Positions 32,611 to 45,117 of a DNA stretch of 64,000 bases are shown in pieces. Each line of letters starts with the position of its first letter. The stretch's first letter is position 1. The DNA comes from Aphrophora alni. Its lineage: Eukaryota; Arthropoda; Insecta; Hemiptera; Aphrophoridae. The position numbers and the translations under genes are program-made. The DNA lies in contig OY740770.1 of NCBI GenBank assembly GCA_963513935.1, positions 91,776,301 through 91,840,300 of the forward strand, written 5' to 3'. The notes beneath the pieces were generated by a model that saw only the letters and a list, made by a program, of their open reading frames with translations, was not told the origin of the DNA and did no database searches.

Positions 32611-33868
32611 GGGCGCCAGGTTTGCTTTAGCATACCAATTTAGAAAAAAGAATGAATTTAATTATTTATAAGAAAGAAAAAAAATCTCTGGGGTCGCAAG
32701 TTCTTTTTACAGTGTACTTACAGTGGATTTTGGTTTTTTAATGAGAACACTTTGACTGAAATGTTACAAAGAAAACATTTATTAAAGACAAATAAATTTT
32801 TATACATTAGCATTTGTTATAGAGACATATATCATGAAAACAACTATAGCTATCATCTTAGTTAAATTACTTTTTATCTTCTCAGTGGGAGAACTGATCT
32901 TTTATTCTTTGAATTTAAAATTGACTCTAAGTTGCAACTAAAATTGATTTTATGAATAAAAACAAATTGAAATTCCTTTAAAAAGGTTAAATAAGTCATC
33001 AGACATTTATTTCTTCTTTACATAAAAAAAATTGTTATCCTTTATATATCAAATTTATGTAATAAAAGTTAAGATATTAAACATTGTAAATTTCTATACA
33101 ATAACAAAGTAAATATAATGTGTTATTTAACACTAGTTACCAGACCATAGTCATTGTACATAATTCAATGATGTTCCTGCAGCGTCCTAAAAATGCCGTC
33201 GTTGTGTCCGTGGCGAAGTTGTATTTGCACCTCACGAATGTTTATAAAAAGAAAATCTGTTTATACATTAGTCCATTCTACAATTTGTAACTGTTCATTT
33301 TCCGACCGCATTGCTATGACACACGCTAATTGTTTATTGTCTATTCGCGTGAACACGTCTAATTAATTTAACTGTTCAAACAGAGTTTTAACACACTCTC
33401 ACTCTTAATCGACCAACGATTAAATTCTTTACATTTTCTATTTTACTACATATCAAATTATTACATCGCACTATGTCCTTTCTTTCCTCAACTCTACAGA
33501 ACACATCTTTTCCCTCCAAGTTCTGGACTTCAACTTTTTTTTGAACACAACCTGTCACTCCTAACGCTGGACTAAGACTGCTGTTGCCATGAGGCAAATT
33601 CTTACTTCCGAAAGCGTTCTTTCCGGTTACTGTTCACACATTTTACCGCACTGCCGTAAAATACAAATAATTTACATTTTATAACAAACAAACTAAATTA
33701 CATTAAAATTAAACATAATAATTCATACTGTTGTCTTGAAAATCCATTTTTCTTTTATAAATGACGTTACTAAATTTAAATTATTATTTGAATCTCTTAT
33801 CTCTTTGGCTTAACCGCGTCTTTTAAATGAGTCTATTTTAAAATCTGACTTTTCACATTGTCACAAAA
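32611..33868 (-). repeat. LTR-like block, antisense, with primer-like site
   Basis: Minus strand starts near TGTGACAATGTGAAAAGTC, preceded by CCTTGTGGGG, and ends CAAACCTGGCGCCC. It shares AAATTGGTA and the TTGCGACCCC.GAGA block with family A. Confidence 0.5.
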
Positions 33869-33869
33869 C

Positions 33870-36800
33870 CCCACAAGGTTTGTATTTCAATACAGGTATT
33901 GGAATACAAAGCTTTTATATATATATATTTCAAATCGAAAAAAAATATTAATGGATGTTCAAGACATTTCATTTCAGAAGCTAAGGACCTCATGAAAGAA
34001 AATAAGTATCCCTAGTATACTTAATTTAAGAAAGATTCTCTTTTCTTATAAAAACTAAAAAATCTATTTGCTAAAATCCTATTTCATTATTTTAATTTGT
34101 TAGCGTTATATTAACTCATTGAAAAAAAAATATTATACGAATCAATTAGTGCTAAACCTTATCTCTATTTATACAATAAAACCCATCATCAGTTTCCTTT
34201 CCAACCTTGTTGGCTGAAACTTTCCATCAACATTTTTTTGTTGACAGGATCCCGTCACTCAAAGCTTATCTCCCAGACATCTGTCTGTATATTTTCCTGC
34301 CATCTAGCATTTCCTTTCCCACACTTTATTTTTCTGCCAAGACGAAATTTCTACATCTTTTATAAAAATCTACACCCATCTATCACTATCAATCTAAATC
34401 ATTTTTCAACTAAACGCAATTAATTTTTTAAAACTTCTCATTATTAATTAACATTATTACAAAACTATTTACTTATTACTCAAAATTACTTCAATTCACC
34501 TTAAAACTTTTCAATACAGACTTTACATTATTATTTATTTTAGTTTAAATCCAATAACTATTTATTCTTACTTAAAATCTCAATTCTCCTGTATCTTGCT
34601 GGGATAACATGTTAACTACTGATTCTACAATTACCAAAAACTCTTTTCTTCAACTAAAATTCAAAATATAACATCATTATTACAAAAAAATATAAATTTA
34701 CTTACAAAACTCATCTATTTATTTCAAAACTACCTCTCTACAATTGTATTGTCTCTCAGTATCCTATCTTGAAATTATTTCCATCTTATCTTTCATATTT
34801 TAATAATCTAAGTTGCATTAATCACCAAACAAAATTCTTCATAAATAAAAAAAAACTCCTTATTATTTACCTATATATTATTTCATAAATAATCTCCTTA
34901 CTTCAACGTAGCTTCCTTTAAAAATCATAATAATCGCCGTATTTCGTAGACTTCCTTAAATCTCCCTTTATTTCATTAAAATCGTCGCATATTTCCTTTA
35001 TTTCATTAAAATCGTCGTATATTTCCTTTATTTCATTAAAATCGTCGTATATTTCCTTTATTTCATCGCAGTACTCAAAAAACCTCTTAAAAACTAAAAT
35101 TTACCATTAATGCAACCTAATTACTCTTTTTATAAAAGCTTATTAACAGAACAACTTCATTTTAAATACCACTTTACTCAACAATTCTGTAAAGTCATCA
35201 TCTTCATATAAAACTCAAAAATCTCTCATTTAAACTACTTCTTATTAAAATCTTCTTAATCATCTATTACTTGTATATAAAAACTTCAAAAAAAAATTAA
35301 AATTTACATTGTTTCCCAGCTAACACCGTATTTCATCAAAATCTTTAGACACCTTTATCAAATAACTTCTCACAATCATCTATTGTTTTAGATTCAAACA
35401 TTATTTATTAAACAAAACATTACTTATTCATTTCATTTATCAATTTCATCAAAATCTCTCTTATTATTATTATTTTACTATACTTCTTCCTTTAAAAACA
35501 AAACTTAACCTCCTTTATTCACTATTTAACATCAAAACTTAAAAAACTTAATTATTATCTGTCTTGGCAAAACTCACATAAATTCTCTTCATATTATATT
35601 ATTTATTAATTATATCTCCTTCCTTTAAAAAACAAAAACTTTAACATTTTTAACTCCATTATTCATTTTATTACCATTTCATTATTAAAAAAAAACAAAA
35701 AACTTCAATATTATTATCATCTTAGCAATGCTTCTTGAAAACCACTCAATTCCTTTACAAGTAACCTTTCAAATCTCAAATTATTTAAATCTAACAATAT
35801 TTTGCATATAATTACTTATTTTATTATTCTTAACTTTTGTAAACAAATACCAAATAGTTTCTACATATAAGCCAAGCATTATAACTCTTAATCTATTATA
35901 TACATTTAAAAAATTACTATCTTTCTTACTAAATTACTCCCTAATAATGTCACGTCCGGTTTAATCTTGTATATACAGATTGATCAGTTCTGTATACACT
36001 ACACTTTGTCTTTCTTCTATCATCTGTCTAAAGTATCATTACATGGAAATTCTATGTAATATTATATCAAATTATTATTGTCTTAACCGTTGTTACAAAA
36101 TCTCCATCATCTTATCAAAAAATACTTTCAATTTTACTTAAAACATTTTAATTTCAAAACTTTTACAAATTTTAACTCATCATTTTCCAAAATTTACTTT
36201 TTTATCCAAATTTTAATTATTTAGTAGTCTCTTGTATGTTCTCCTATTATCTCCAATATCCGCGACACTTCTTGTCGACTTAATTACACTTTGTATCCTT
36301 CTGATTACAACTTTAGACACTTACATTGAAGTCTGCATTATGATCTTCAGATGTGAGAAGGTTGAAATGCAAAATTCCTACTCAGTTCAGAATAAAGCCC
36401 ACCTCACAACCTTACAACCACAATACACCTTTAATGCTGTCTACATGCCTTATTTCTAAGAATAAGACATGTTTTCGACTACCGTTACCCTGCCTTCCTC
36501 CCAATTTGTTCATGTACTCCTTAAATGCATCTACACGAAGAAAATTTTAAAATTCATAAAAAATTTCATTCAAATCGCATCATCCGAAGTTGAAATAATG
36601 TTTATTTTTACCAAGCTTATTACTAGCATCGTCGATTTTCTGTTTATGTAATTCTTTCTAGATGTTATTATTCAAATTCAAAAAGAAAATTTTATTTTTA
36701 AAATTTATTCTAAGTTCTTTACTTAGAAATTTTACATTTTATTCGATAAAAGTTATTCAAGTAATCTACTTTTGTTATTATTTACTTTATTTAAAACCAA

Positions 36801-37450
36801 TTATCCTTTATTTAAGTAATTTTTATTTGAAAACGCAAGTTAATTTCCGATTATAAGTCAAAAGTTTTTTATTTTCCTAGACAGCATTTTGGTAACACCC
36901 TATATTTCGTCTCAATGTCATGCATAGAACTTATACCTGACTAAGGAATAAACAATCTCCCCTAGCTGTATGAAGCAATATATCTGTCTACTGATAAGAA
37001 GTGAAAACCTTTTTAGTTCCAATTAGATTCAATCTCTCGTCATCTTATTGAATATTTTATATTGACGTTCTCAATATTCAATATTAACTCTGTCCATATT
37101 AGTCGTATGATTCCTTTTCAAACCAATAGATTATCGTAGGCACGTAATGTAAATGTTGATATGTGGATATACAAACACTCACGTTTATCAACTGATAAAA
37201 CCTTCCGTCTTAACTCTAACAAATATCTGAACGTTTTCTAAAACTAAACTCTTAATATTTTACGCTTGGCTTATATTAATACTCATACTATTGTTATTTC
37301 AAACTATAGACTATACATTATTCAAATTTAAAACTACTTATTAACAGAATCTTAACTACTTTTTATTAATTATTTTTCAAAATCAAGTCCGTGTCATTAT
37401 AAAATGTCTTTACATTTATTTATTCATTCCAAAATTCAATTTATTATGAC
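33870..37450. other. G-depleted internal region without recognisable genes
   Basis: The + strand contains long stretches with hardly any G while A, T and C are common; the minus strand is therefore C-poor, the same bias as the Gag-like ORF. Short frames occur but none resembles a protein I know. Confidence 0.6.
34966..35070. repeat. 30-bp tandem repeat, 3.5 copies
   Basis: Units start at 34966, 34996, 35026 and 35056 (partial), each reading CTTTATTTCATTAAAATCGT and CG(C/T)ATATTTC. Units are nearly identical. Confidence 0.95.
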
Positions 37451-37454
37451 TCAA

Positions 37455-38960
37455 TTATAAATTATACATTTTTTTTCGATGGTTCCCCGATTGGTGAAAC
37501 ATCTTGTAAAATATAGCTTGCTTTCTTAACTTAATTACAACGTTAAATACTTCTGTCCACATGGACAGTTTGTCTACCATAGTCATCACAACAGACCCTT
37601 TCCTAACAAAAGATTCCCCTTTGTTATTGTCTCGGAGTATTGACAAAACACCTTTCTCTTTCTCCCTTACAGACATATCTACATTTCTCTTTCTCTCAAA
37701 CATCTTAGAATCTACTGACCTATTTCTGTCATCTGTCAGCTTAGCATTCCTAACCTTATCATACTCCTTTGCTTTTACAAAAATCTCTTTCACACACCCA
37801 TTTTTATATTCACATTCAACATTATACTGTTCACTAAAACTTTTAATTTTTTTCTCTTGAATTTTAAAAATACTTGTAAATTTCAACATTACGTAGTTTT
37901 CAAAGCTTACAGTGCTACAAAAGTTTTGCCTTCTTACACAAACAGCTGACTCTTTTATTATTACATCATTTATCTTACTCACACATTCATTTACTTTAAT
38001 TTTACCCTTGTTATTTAAATCACTTACAATCTCTCTAACCCCATCAAAATTGGTAACCCCATCATTTTTCTTAATTTCAACATTACCTGTTAACTGTTCT
38101 AAATTATTGTTTTCAAAAAACTCATTTTGACATACATTAGTCTTAACAATTGTCTCATTTTTTAATCTTTTTTGTTCCCATTCTAGTATTGACTCTTTAA
38201 AACATTGTTCTCTATCTAACTTCATTTGTTCAAATCCATCATTCATCTGCTTCATCATTACTTCCAACATTCTCATTATTTTATCATCTCTATCTACTCT
38301 ATCTTGCTCAATTACCCTAACCTGTTCAGCCCTTAGATTATTATTATTATTAGTACCCTCCATTTTATTTAAATTTTGATCTTCTTTTACCAATTTGCTA
38401 TTATTATTTACTGAATCACTTAAAACTTTATTTATTCCATCAAAATCATTAACCCCACCATTTTTCTTAACTTTTAAGTTTTCATTATTATCTACCTCAT
38501 TATTTACTTTATTATTAACTCCTATAACCTCATTAATCTTTGTATTATTACATCTATAATACCCATAACCTACTTTTTCTGTATTATTTCCTATAACAAA
38601 TGCCGACACTACAGTAAAAGGGGGTGCTTCTTTTAACAATTTATCTTTTAATTTTCTATAAATTTCATTTCTCGCTGTCATTCCAGCAGACATCATTTTT
38701 TTAATTTCTGCTTTCAATTCAACATCCCTATCTATTAAATTTACTCCTAACCTTACATGCCATTGTTTATCTAAACTTTCTCTGTCTAATTCGATGTGCC
38801 AATGTTCCACATCTCTTCTATCCATATCCAATACCTTTTCAAATTTATATTTTTTATTTACATTTGTAAAATACTTTTCAAATTCTTGTTTCATAACTTT
38901 AAATTCCATCCTAAGCCTATCTAAATCAGTTATTAACTTATTATTATTATCTCCCTCCAT
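37455..38960 (-). CDS. Gag-like protein of an LTR element, 501 codons, intact
   Basis: The longest antisense frame in the window, uninterrupted from MEGDNNNKLITDLDRLRMEF. Residues 10-35 look like a coiled coil. HWHIELDRESLDKQWHVRLG and PPFTVVSAFVIGN form a globular-looking segment, and the middle is Asn/Lys-rich with runs of N. An internal duplication is visible: GGVNDFDGINKVLSDSVNN and DGVTNFDGVREIVSDLNNKG, about 140 residues apart. A basic tail follows. No CCHC zinc knuckle and no protease motif were seen. Position just after an LTR and a Lys-type primer site is the main reason for calling it Gag; the fold is not recognised. An intact frame in otherwise decayed surroundings suggests a recent insertion or use by other copies. 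Confidence 0.5.
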   Translation of the reverse strand: MEGDNNNKLITDLDRLRMEFKVMKQEFEKYFTNVNKKYKFEKVLDMDRRDVEHWHIELDRESLDKQWHVRLGVNLIDRDVELKAEIKKMMSAGMTARNEIYRKLKDKLLKEAPPFTVVSAFVIGNNTEKVGYGYYRCNNTKINEVIGVNNKVNNEVDNNENLKVKKNGGVNDFDGINKVLSDSVNNNSKLVKEDQNLNKMEGTNNNNNLRAEQVRVIEQDRVDRDDKIMRMLEVMMKQMNDGFEQMKLDREQCFKESILEWEQKRLKNETIVKTNVCQNEFFENNNLEQLTGNVEIKKNDGVTNFDGVREIVSDLNNKGKIKVNECVSKINDVIIKESAVCVRRQNFCSTVSFENYVMLKFTSIFKIQEKKIKSFSEQYNVECEYKNGCVKEIFVKAKEYDKVRNAKLTDDRNRSVDSKMFERKRNVDMSVREKEKGVLSILRDNNKGESFVRKGSVVMTMVDKLSMWTEVFNVVIKLRKQAIFYKMFHQSGNHRKKMYNL

Positions 38961-39317
38961 TTTTAGTTATTATAATTATTTAAACTTTAAATTTAGAATT
39001 GGTTATTTTAAAATTACTTATCTACTTATTATTAAAAAAAATTTTTTAGAGAGAACATTCTTATTTTTTTTTTTGTTGATTATGAATATTCTTACCTTTT
39101 CGATAAGAATTTCTAATCCACCAAGAAACCACTGTTTTTTCGACTTATATTCTTATATTTTTCAATATAAGAATACAGCCCCGAGTTGAGCGACACTTGT
39201 AATAGTTATAAAAATCAGCCTTTGTCGTACTTGAAGAGTACTTATTTTTATTACAAAAAATATAAAAAATTGATTTTAATTTTATTATTATTTATATACT
39301 TTTGCCAAGCTTTTTAT

Positions 39318-39325
39318 GGGCGCCA
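39318..39325 (-). other. Primer-binding site, tRNA-Lys type
   Basis: TGGCGCCC on the minus strand, directly after the LTR and 358 bp before the Gag-like start codon. Confidence 0.65.
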
Positions 39326-40644
39326 GGAAGCGTTAGCTTACCAATTTAGAAAAGAAAGGAAGTTAATTGTTATTATGATTAAAATCTCTCAGGGTCGCAA
39401 GTCCTTTTAAAAGTGTACTTCAGTGGTTCTTGGTGAAATAAAAAATCTTATTTTGTTGAACTGAAATTGAACATAATTTATTGAGTTAAGTATTAACATT
39501 TATACAAGTTATACATACATGTTCATAATATATTTCCTACTACTATTTGATATTTCCTTATCTTTTTAACTTTAAAAAGATGCCTTGAAGAGACTTAAAT
39601 CCTTGTTTGTGATTCTAAAATTTGTAGTTGCAACTTGAAAAATTATTTATTAAAATGAATAGATTAAGGTTATCTGTTTGTATTATGTTGAATTTACTTT
39701 AAATAAAATTTTTTGTCAGTAAACTTCTATGATTCTCAAAAAAAAACAAAATAATTATTTAAAAGATTTTAAATTTATAAAAAATAATACATTGAATATA
39801 ATAAATTTTACATAGATAGATAAATTTTGAGTTTCAGTGTTCATTAACACTGATTACCAGTCCGTTGTTGAAGGATATTTCTCCATGATGTCCACGTGCT
39901 AAACTGTCCGTCGGCGTTATATCAATCACATTTTTCGAGCCTTCCATTGTACTCGACTAATGTTCGTGTTTAGATTGTTTATTAACTGTTAGTCCATAAA
40001 ACACTTCACGATTTTTTACGCTTACATGACTTGTCCCACTTTCGCTATTTTAGCGTGTCTAGGCACAAAACACATAGTTATCTTTTGTATGAAAATACGA
40101 TTGTCTTTTATCTATTTTCATATAACACGCTACTGACACTAAACTGTTCTAAAACTCCCTCCTCTATTCAAAACTAATACTGTTTTTTTTTTTTTTAAAA
40201 CACTTGACTACATTTTTCCAAACTCTAAGACTGATTTTAAAACATCTTATTACGTCGGATCTCCAATTCTAACTGATCTTTTTACCTCGTGGATTTTCCA
40301 CTTCCCGCGATACAGGGCTCACATTTCTTACCGCACGGACTCCTCATTCAATCTTGCAACGTCTGCGATATTCGTCTCGCATGACTTAGACACTGTTCAA
40401 ATAGTTTTGTTTGACAAATCTCTTGTCTATATTTTTAACGAAACAAAACACTACCTAATTTATTATTACTAATTATGACTAATATTCTATATACATTATT
40501 TTATTTAAATTTGGAAACCTATATCTTAATTTTATATTCCCTTATTTTAACATTTACCGTTTCCCGGGTTACTTTAAATATTTAAATCTCAATATAACCA
40601 TTTTTTGGTTATTTAGGTTAAAATTACCATTTTTGGTATTACAA
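39326..40644 (-). repeat. LTR, family A, antisense
   Basis: On the minus strand it starts TGTAATACCAAAAATGG and ends AAATTGGTAAGCTAACGCTT before the primer site. This matches the start and end of 11331-12827, including the ATATTTAAAGTAACC and ATTAAAATAAGGGAATAT-type blocks. Confidence 0.65.
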
Positions 40645-41086
40645 CTTTAGAAGGGTTAGTAAATTTACTAACCATAATATTGCCTATAGATAGTCTTATG
40701 TGTTACCTATTAAAATGTCAGCTGCATGTATTGTAGAAAGTGATAGAAGATATGGTGTGACTTGTTATTCATCTGTCATTGTCGTTGTCAGCATGTATGC
40801 AAAAATTAAGATGGACACTTAAAATTTGGTATGTGGGACACTTGTGTACCCATACTAAATCAATTGAAAGTTGGAAAAATTGTAGAATGACACTTAGTGA
40901 CAAGTTGAATTGTATTGCACATGTTAAAATGAAGATATGATTTTCTATAAGTGAATGCTACAAGTAAATTTGTAATAATTTTGAATTCCAAAAAGGGACT
41001 TAACAATTAAATCTGAAGGGTGGAGTTTATTTGTTTTAAATTTAAATTTGAATTTTTAACTGGGAATTATTTACTTAAAATTGTCA

Positions 41087-41524
41087 GGCGCCAGCTTGTG
41101 AGAAAAGCACAAACATTTATTTATTTAACTCTTTTCTAGGGTCGTGAATTTCGGGAACTTTACTCATATATGAAAAATGATCATAATAAACTTCTGACAT
41201 ATATACATTTATTAATCAAAAATTTATATATTGAACATACATATTCTTGTTAAGCGATTTGCTTAACTTCTCCTGAAATATATACATTTATAAATAAACA
41301 AATTATAAAACTAAATTACTGTAAATGACTAACATATTTTTATATTGAAATTATAGATAAAGTAAAAAAGTTAATATTTCAAATAAAAGTTCGTAAAGTT
41401 CTTTCTTTTATTTAAATCACTGATAAAAATGTTTCTCACTATTTATGACAATGCAACTGAAAGTTCATTTCTACTTCTTTAAACTTCTTTAAAACATGCA
41501 TGTAGGCGTCACAATCACACTACG
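41087..41524 (-). repeat. LTR-like fragment, related to 3970 and 46744
   Basis: Begins GGCGCCAGCTTGTGAGAAAA, then AGGGTCGTGAATTTCGGG. The right limit is where the fold-back element begins; the true LTR start is not clear. Confidence 0.4.
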
Positions 41525-41803
41525 GTATTAATATTATTGTTTGTTCGGACATTTGCCATCATTTGTGTATAAGAAACAATACACGACGTTTCGAGAGTAT
41601 AAATCAACTCCCGTTATCAAGTGCCTAACTTACAAACTAAAACATGCAGACAGAACAGATGCCTAGATGTCTAGGCCTATGTTCAGAAACTAACCGTAAT
41701 GAAAAAACGCCCAGGACAAACCCTTGTCATATCTCGAAACGTTGTGTATTGTTTCTTATACACAAATGATGGCAAATATCCGAACAAACAATAATATTAA
41801 TAC
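41525..41803. mobile_element. Fold-back element with 72-bp arms, PLE-derived
   Basis: Arms 41525-41596 and 41732-41803 are near-perfect reverse complements (shared AAGAAACAATACAC and TTTGCCATCATTTGTG), with 135 bp between them. A hammerhead-like motif spans the inner edge of the left arm. Confidence 0.8.
41581..41624 (-). ncRNA. Degenerate hammerhead-like motif
   Basis: Minus strand: stem I GCAC/GUGU, core UUGAUAA (C3 and G8 altered), one extra C, stem II GGGAGU/ACUCUC, GAA, self-complementary ACGU, C17. Structure kept, core probably inactive. Confidence 0.45.
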
Positions 41804-42310
41804 AAATATTCTACCATTAAGTAATAATTTAAAAAATAAAAACACATTACTGTGTTGTATTGCAAATGCTTCAAAGGAGAAAGGTAGAGCGGAAGAGATT
41901 CAAGAAGAAGAAACCTTGGGACTTCCTGATGTGCAGTGATGATGAGTATAACTGGATTAATGTGCGAGTATACATTTTACAGGAGTTATTTCAAACGTTC
42001 AAATGAACAGTGACTTGTATAATAGTAATAAAAGTCACTAGATAAGTTGTATTCAGTTATAATAATAACGATTTAGTTTTAAATTCCGGATATTTCAAAC
42101 AATTTTTATCCATGTCTAAATTTAATCAAAATTTGCAGATTCTAATTCTGCATCTAATTGAACCAATTCCAACTTTCTAGAGTAAAATTTAGAAAAAAAG
42201 GAATGTTATAAATAGGATTTTGAAATCTGATATCCCAAGACAATTTAATATTCTTAATGGTATATAACCTACCAATGTTGAGTTGTAGTGAGTGTAGGCT
42301 ATTTAATATA

Positions 42311-43656
42311 CAGGGTCTCCGAAAAAAAATGCCGGGATTTCGAACAGCCATTGCTTGGGGACTATTCAAGATAACTAAATGATTTAAAAGTCAAATAGAA
42401 GAGGAAAAAGCAAACTATTTTTTCATACCTTAATATGTTTCGATGTGAGCTCCATTTGTTGCTCTGCAGACATCGAAGCGATATTTGATTTCTCGCCAAG
42501 TGTTGTATAGCATCTCTGGTGTCACAGTTGCGATCGCTTCCGAAATTCGCCCACGCAGATATGGTAAATCACGAATTTTCTCAGCATATACAATGTTCTT
42601 TACGTAACTCCACAAAAAAAGTCCAAAGTGGTCAAATCAGGACTCCTGGGAGACCAGGGAATAGGCTTACCCCTGCTTATCCAACCATTTGGAAACCTGT
42701 TGTTAAGTGTGTCACGCACTTCCTGAAGGGTCAAATTTGCATCAAAATGACTCGTTCACCGCTTTTTCTTCAGTTTCTTCAATTTGAGGAAACAAAAATT
42801 ATTCTAGCATATCTAAATAAATTATGCCATTAATTGTTTTTTCGGCAAAAAAGAAAGGCCCTATCACTTGGTCATACATTAATCCACACCATATGTTCAC
42901 TTTTGGCAAATCGCACACATGTTCCTGCACAATGTTAGGCTGTTCTGAACCCCATATATGACAATTGTGACGATTAAAAACACCGCTTGTGTAAAATGTA
43001 GCTTCGTCTGAGAACAGCATTCTTTTAATAAAATTGGGTTTGTGATCAATCTCACTGAGCATAAAACTGGCAAAGTCTGTATGCTTAGGACGATCGGTGG
43101 GTTTAATCTGATGTCTTAACTGAATTTTGTATGCACAAAGTCTTAATCTTTTATTAAACATCGTGGAGTGTCGATTTGAGTATGTTTAACTGAAGACTTT
43201 GTCGGACAATCGATTTTTTCCGGCTTCTGATGCAAGAATGTCAGATTTCTTCAACTTTGTCATCACTTGTTTTTGGCCGGCCAGGTGAATGTCCTTTCAA
43301 AACACTTCCTGTGTCACGAAACTGGTTAAACCAACGATGAATTGCTTTATCATTGGGCGAATATTTACCTCGGTACGTAACTCGAAACCGACGCTGCACA
43401 CTAACAATCGTGTGAATTTAAATTCTGCGTACCACAAAACACACTGTGCCTTCTGTTGCGCCGTAAACATCACTATGGTGGCCTGCTACCGGACAGCTGG
43501 TCTGCACATGCCAAGGTCAACGCTTCCTCCCATGCTACAGGGAAAACAAAACCTTTTCCGTTTCTCTTCTATTTGATGTTTAAATCGTTTAGTTATCTTA
43601 AATTGTCCCCAAGCAACAGCCGTTCGAGATCCCGGCATTCTTTTTCGGATTCCCTG
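42311..43656 (-). mobile_element. Mariner-family transposon, inactive, antisense to SRBD1
   Basis: 1346 bp between TA at 42309-42310 and 43657-43658; inverted ends CAGGGTCTCCGAAAAAAAAT and CAGGGAATCCGAAAAAGAAT, both followed by GCCGGGAT. Transposase pieces are present in three frames. Confidence 0.85.
42430..43620 (-). pseudogene. Mariner-family transposase, broken
   Basis: The DDE region at 42799-43161 includes HTDFASFMLSEID, RMLFSDEATFYTSGVFNRHN (first catalytic Asp in FSDEA), CHIWGSEQPNIV and VNIWCGLMYDQVIGPFFF. The C-terminus at 42430-42615 reads ISEAIATVTPEMLYNTWREI and YRFDVCRATNGAHIE, the typical end of this subgroup. The N-terminal part near 43.5-43.7 kb is out of frame. Internal frame changes rule out activity. 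Confidence 0.8.
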
Positions 43657-44198
43657 TATATATGCAGATTTGTTATGCCAGTCAGGACAGAGTTGTGTAA
43701 TAAAAATTGTGATGTACAATTACTGTATTCACTAAAAGCTGTGTTAGAGTTTATTTTACTTGACAGGATTGAGTAAGGTCATTGATGGTTCCATCAGTTT
43801 GTTTTTAAATTGAGATTAGTTTTTTTAAGTAGAACATAGCAAAGCAGCAAAATTTATTTATTTTCTTATGAAATCATCAAATAATGTTTGTTTTGTATGG
43901 ATTAACTAATTACTTATAATCCTTTTATTTATTTTCTCATTTTCACTTTACCTGTCCAGAAGTTTCTTTCAACCACTGTTTCTACTACCATATTATTTCT
44001 ATCAAGATATATATTTCATTTATTTAACATAGCATTACTTATTTTTCAGATTGTTTTCTGTTTGATTTTCTTCTATCACTAACTTTTTCAGCTTATAATA
44101 ATTTAAGTTCACAAGTTTCTGTTTTATAAAACAAATGCATTAAGGAAGTTTTACTGTATTTGAATTGAATTTTAAAGCAAATATAAATATCTTTACAG

Positions 44199-44352
44199 GA
44201 TATCGCAATGGCTGTAAAGTTGCAATGATTACATCTTCTGGCTCAGTGTTAGAGACTGATATCCTGTATTTACATCCACGACCAGCTTCTTTTGTGCCTC
44301 ATCACAAGGATCTGATTGCCAAACGACTTAGAGATTTGCTGCTGAATCACAA
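44199..44352 (+). CDS. SRBD1: SRBD1 exon, YqgF domain
   Basis: Acceptor ATCTTTACAG, donor AA/GTAAAT, ending in phase 2. Joined to the previous exon the protein reads DPGYRNGCKVAMI, the Tex 'DPGFRTGCKVAVVD' motif, then DILYLHP and a helix ending RLRDLLLNH. Confidence 0.95.
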
Positions 44353-44483
44353 GTAAATTCATACATTTATTAACCTCAAGTTTTTAATGACAGTAGATGA
44401 GAACCAACCAATTACTTCTAAAACTTTGTTGGAAATGTTTTTCACAATAATCTAAAGAAATTTATATAAAATACAGTAGTTAA

Positions 44484-45117
<634 letters not shown>

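Larger units (their letters stand above)
32611..40644 (-). mobile_element. Candidate non-autonomous LTR element with Gag-like ORF, antisense to SRBD1
   Basis: Proposed layout, right to left: LTR 40644-39326, primer site 39325-39318, Gag-like ORF 38960-37455, 3.5 kb of G-depleted non-coding sequence, then a second LTR-like block 33868-32619 with its own primer-like site. No protease, reverse transcriptase or integrase was seen. The two LTR-like blocks share blocks near their 3' ends but are strongly diverged elsewhere. They may instead belong to two related insertions; this grouping is inference. Confidence 0.4.
31942..44198 (+). other. SRBD1 intron, 12.3 kb, largest in the window
   Basis: Contains the antisense LTR/Gag-like element (about 32.6-40.7 kb), a further LTR fragment, a fold-back with a hammerhead-like motif (41525-41803), and a mariner relic (42311-43656). 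31942-32600, 41804-42300 and 43660-44190 show nothing recognisable. Confidence 0.85.

Noticed and set aside
34966..35070. CRISPR array
   Set aside because: Units are directly adjacent with no unique spacers, in a eukaryotic intron.
38794..39189. 131-codon + strand frame overlapping the Gag-like start
   Set aside because: Opposite-strand shadow of the antisense ORF and its leader; composition is low-complexity.
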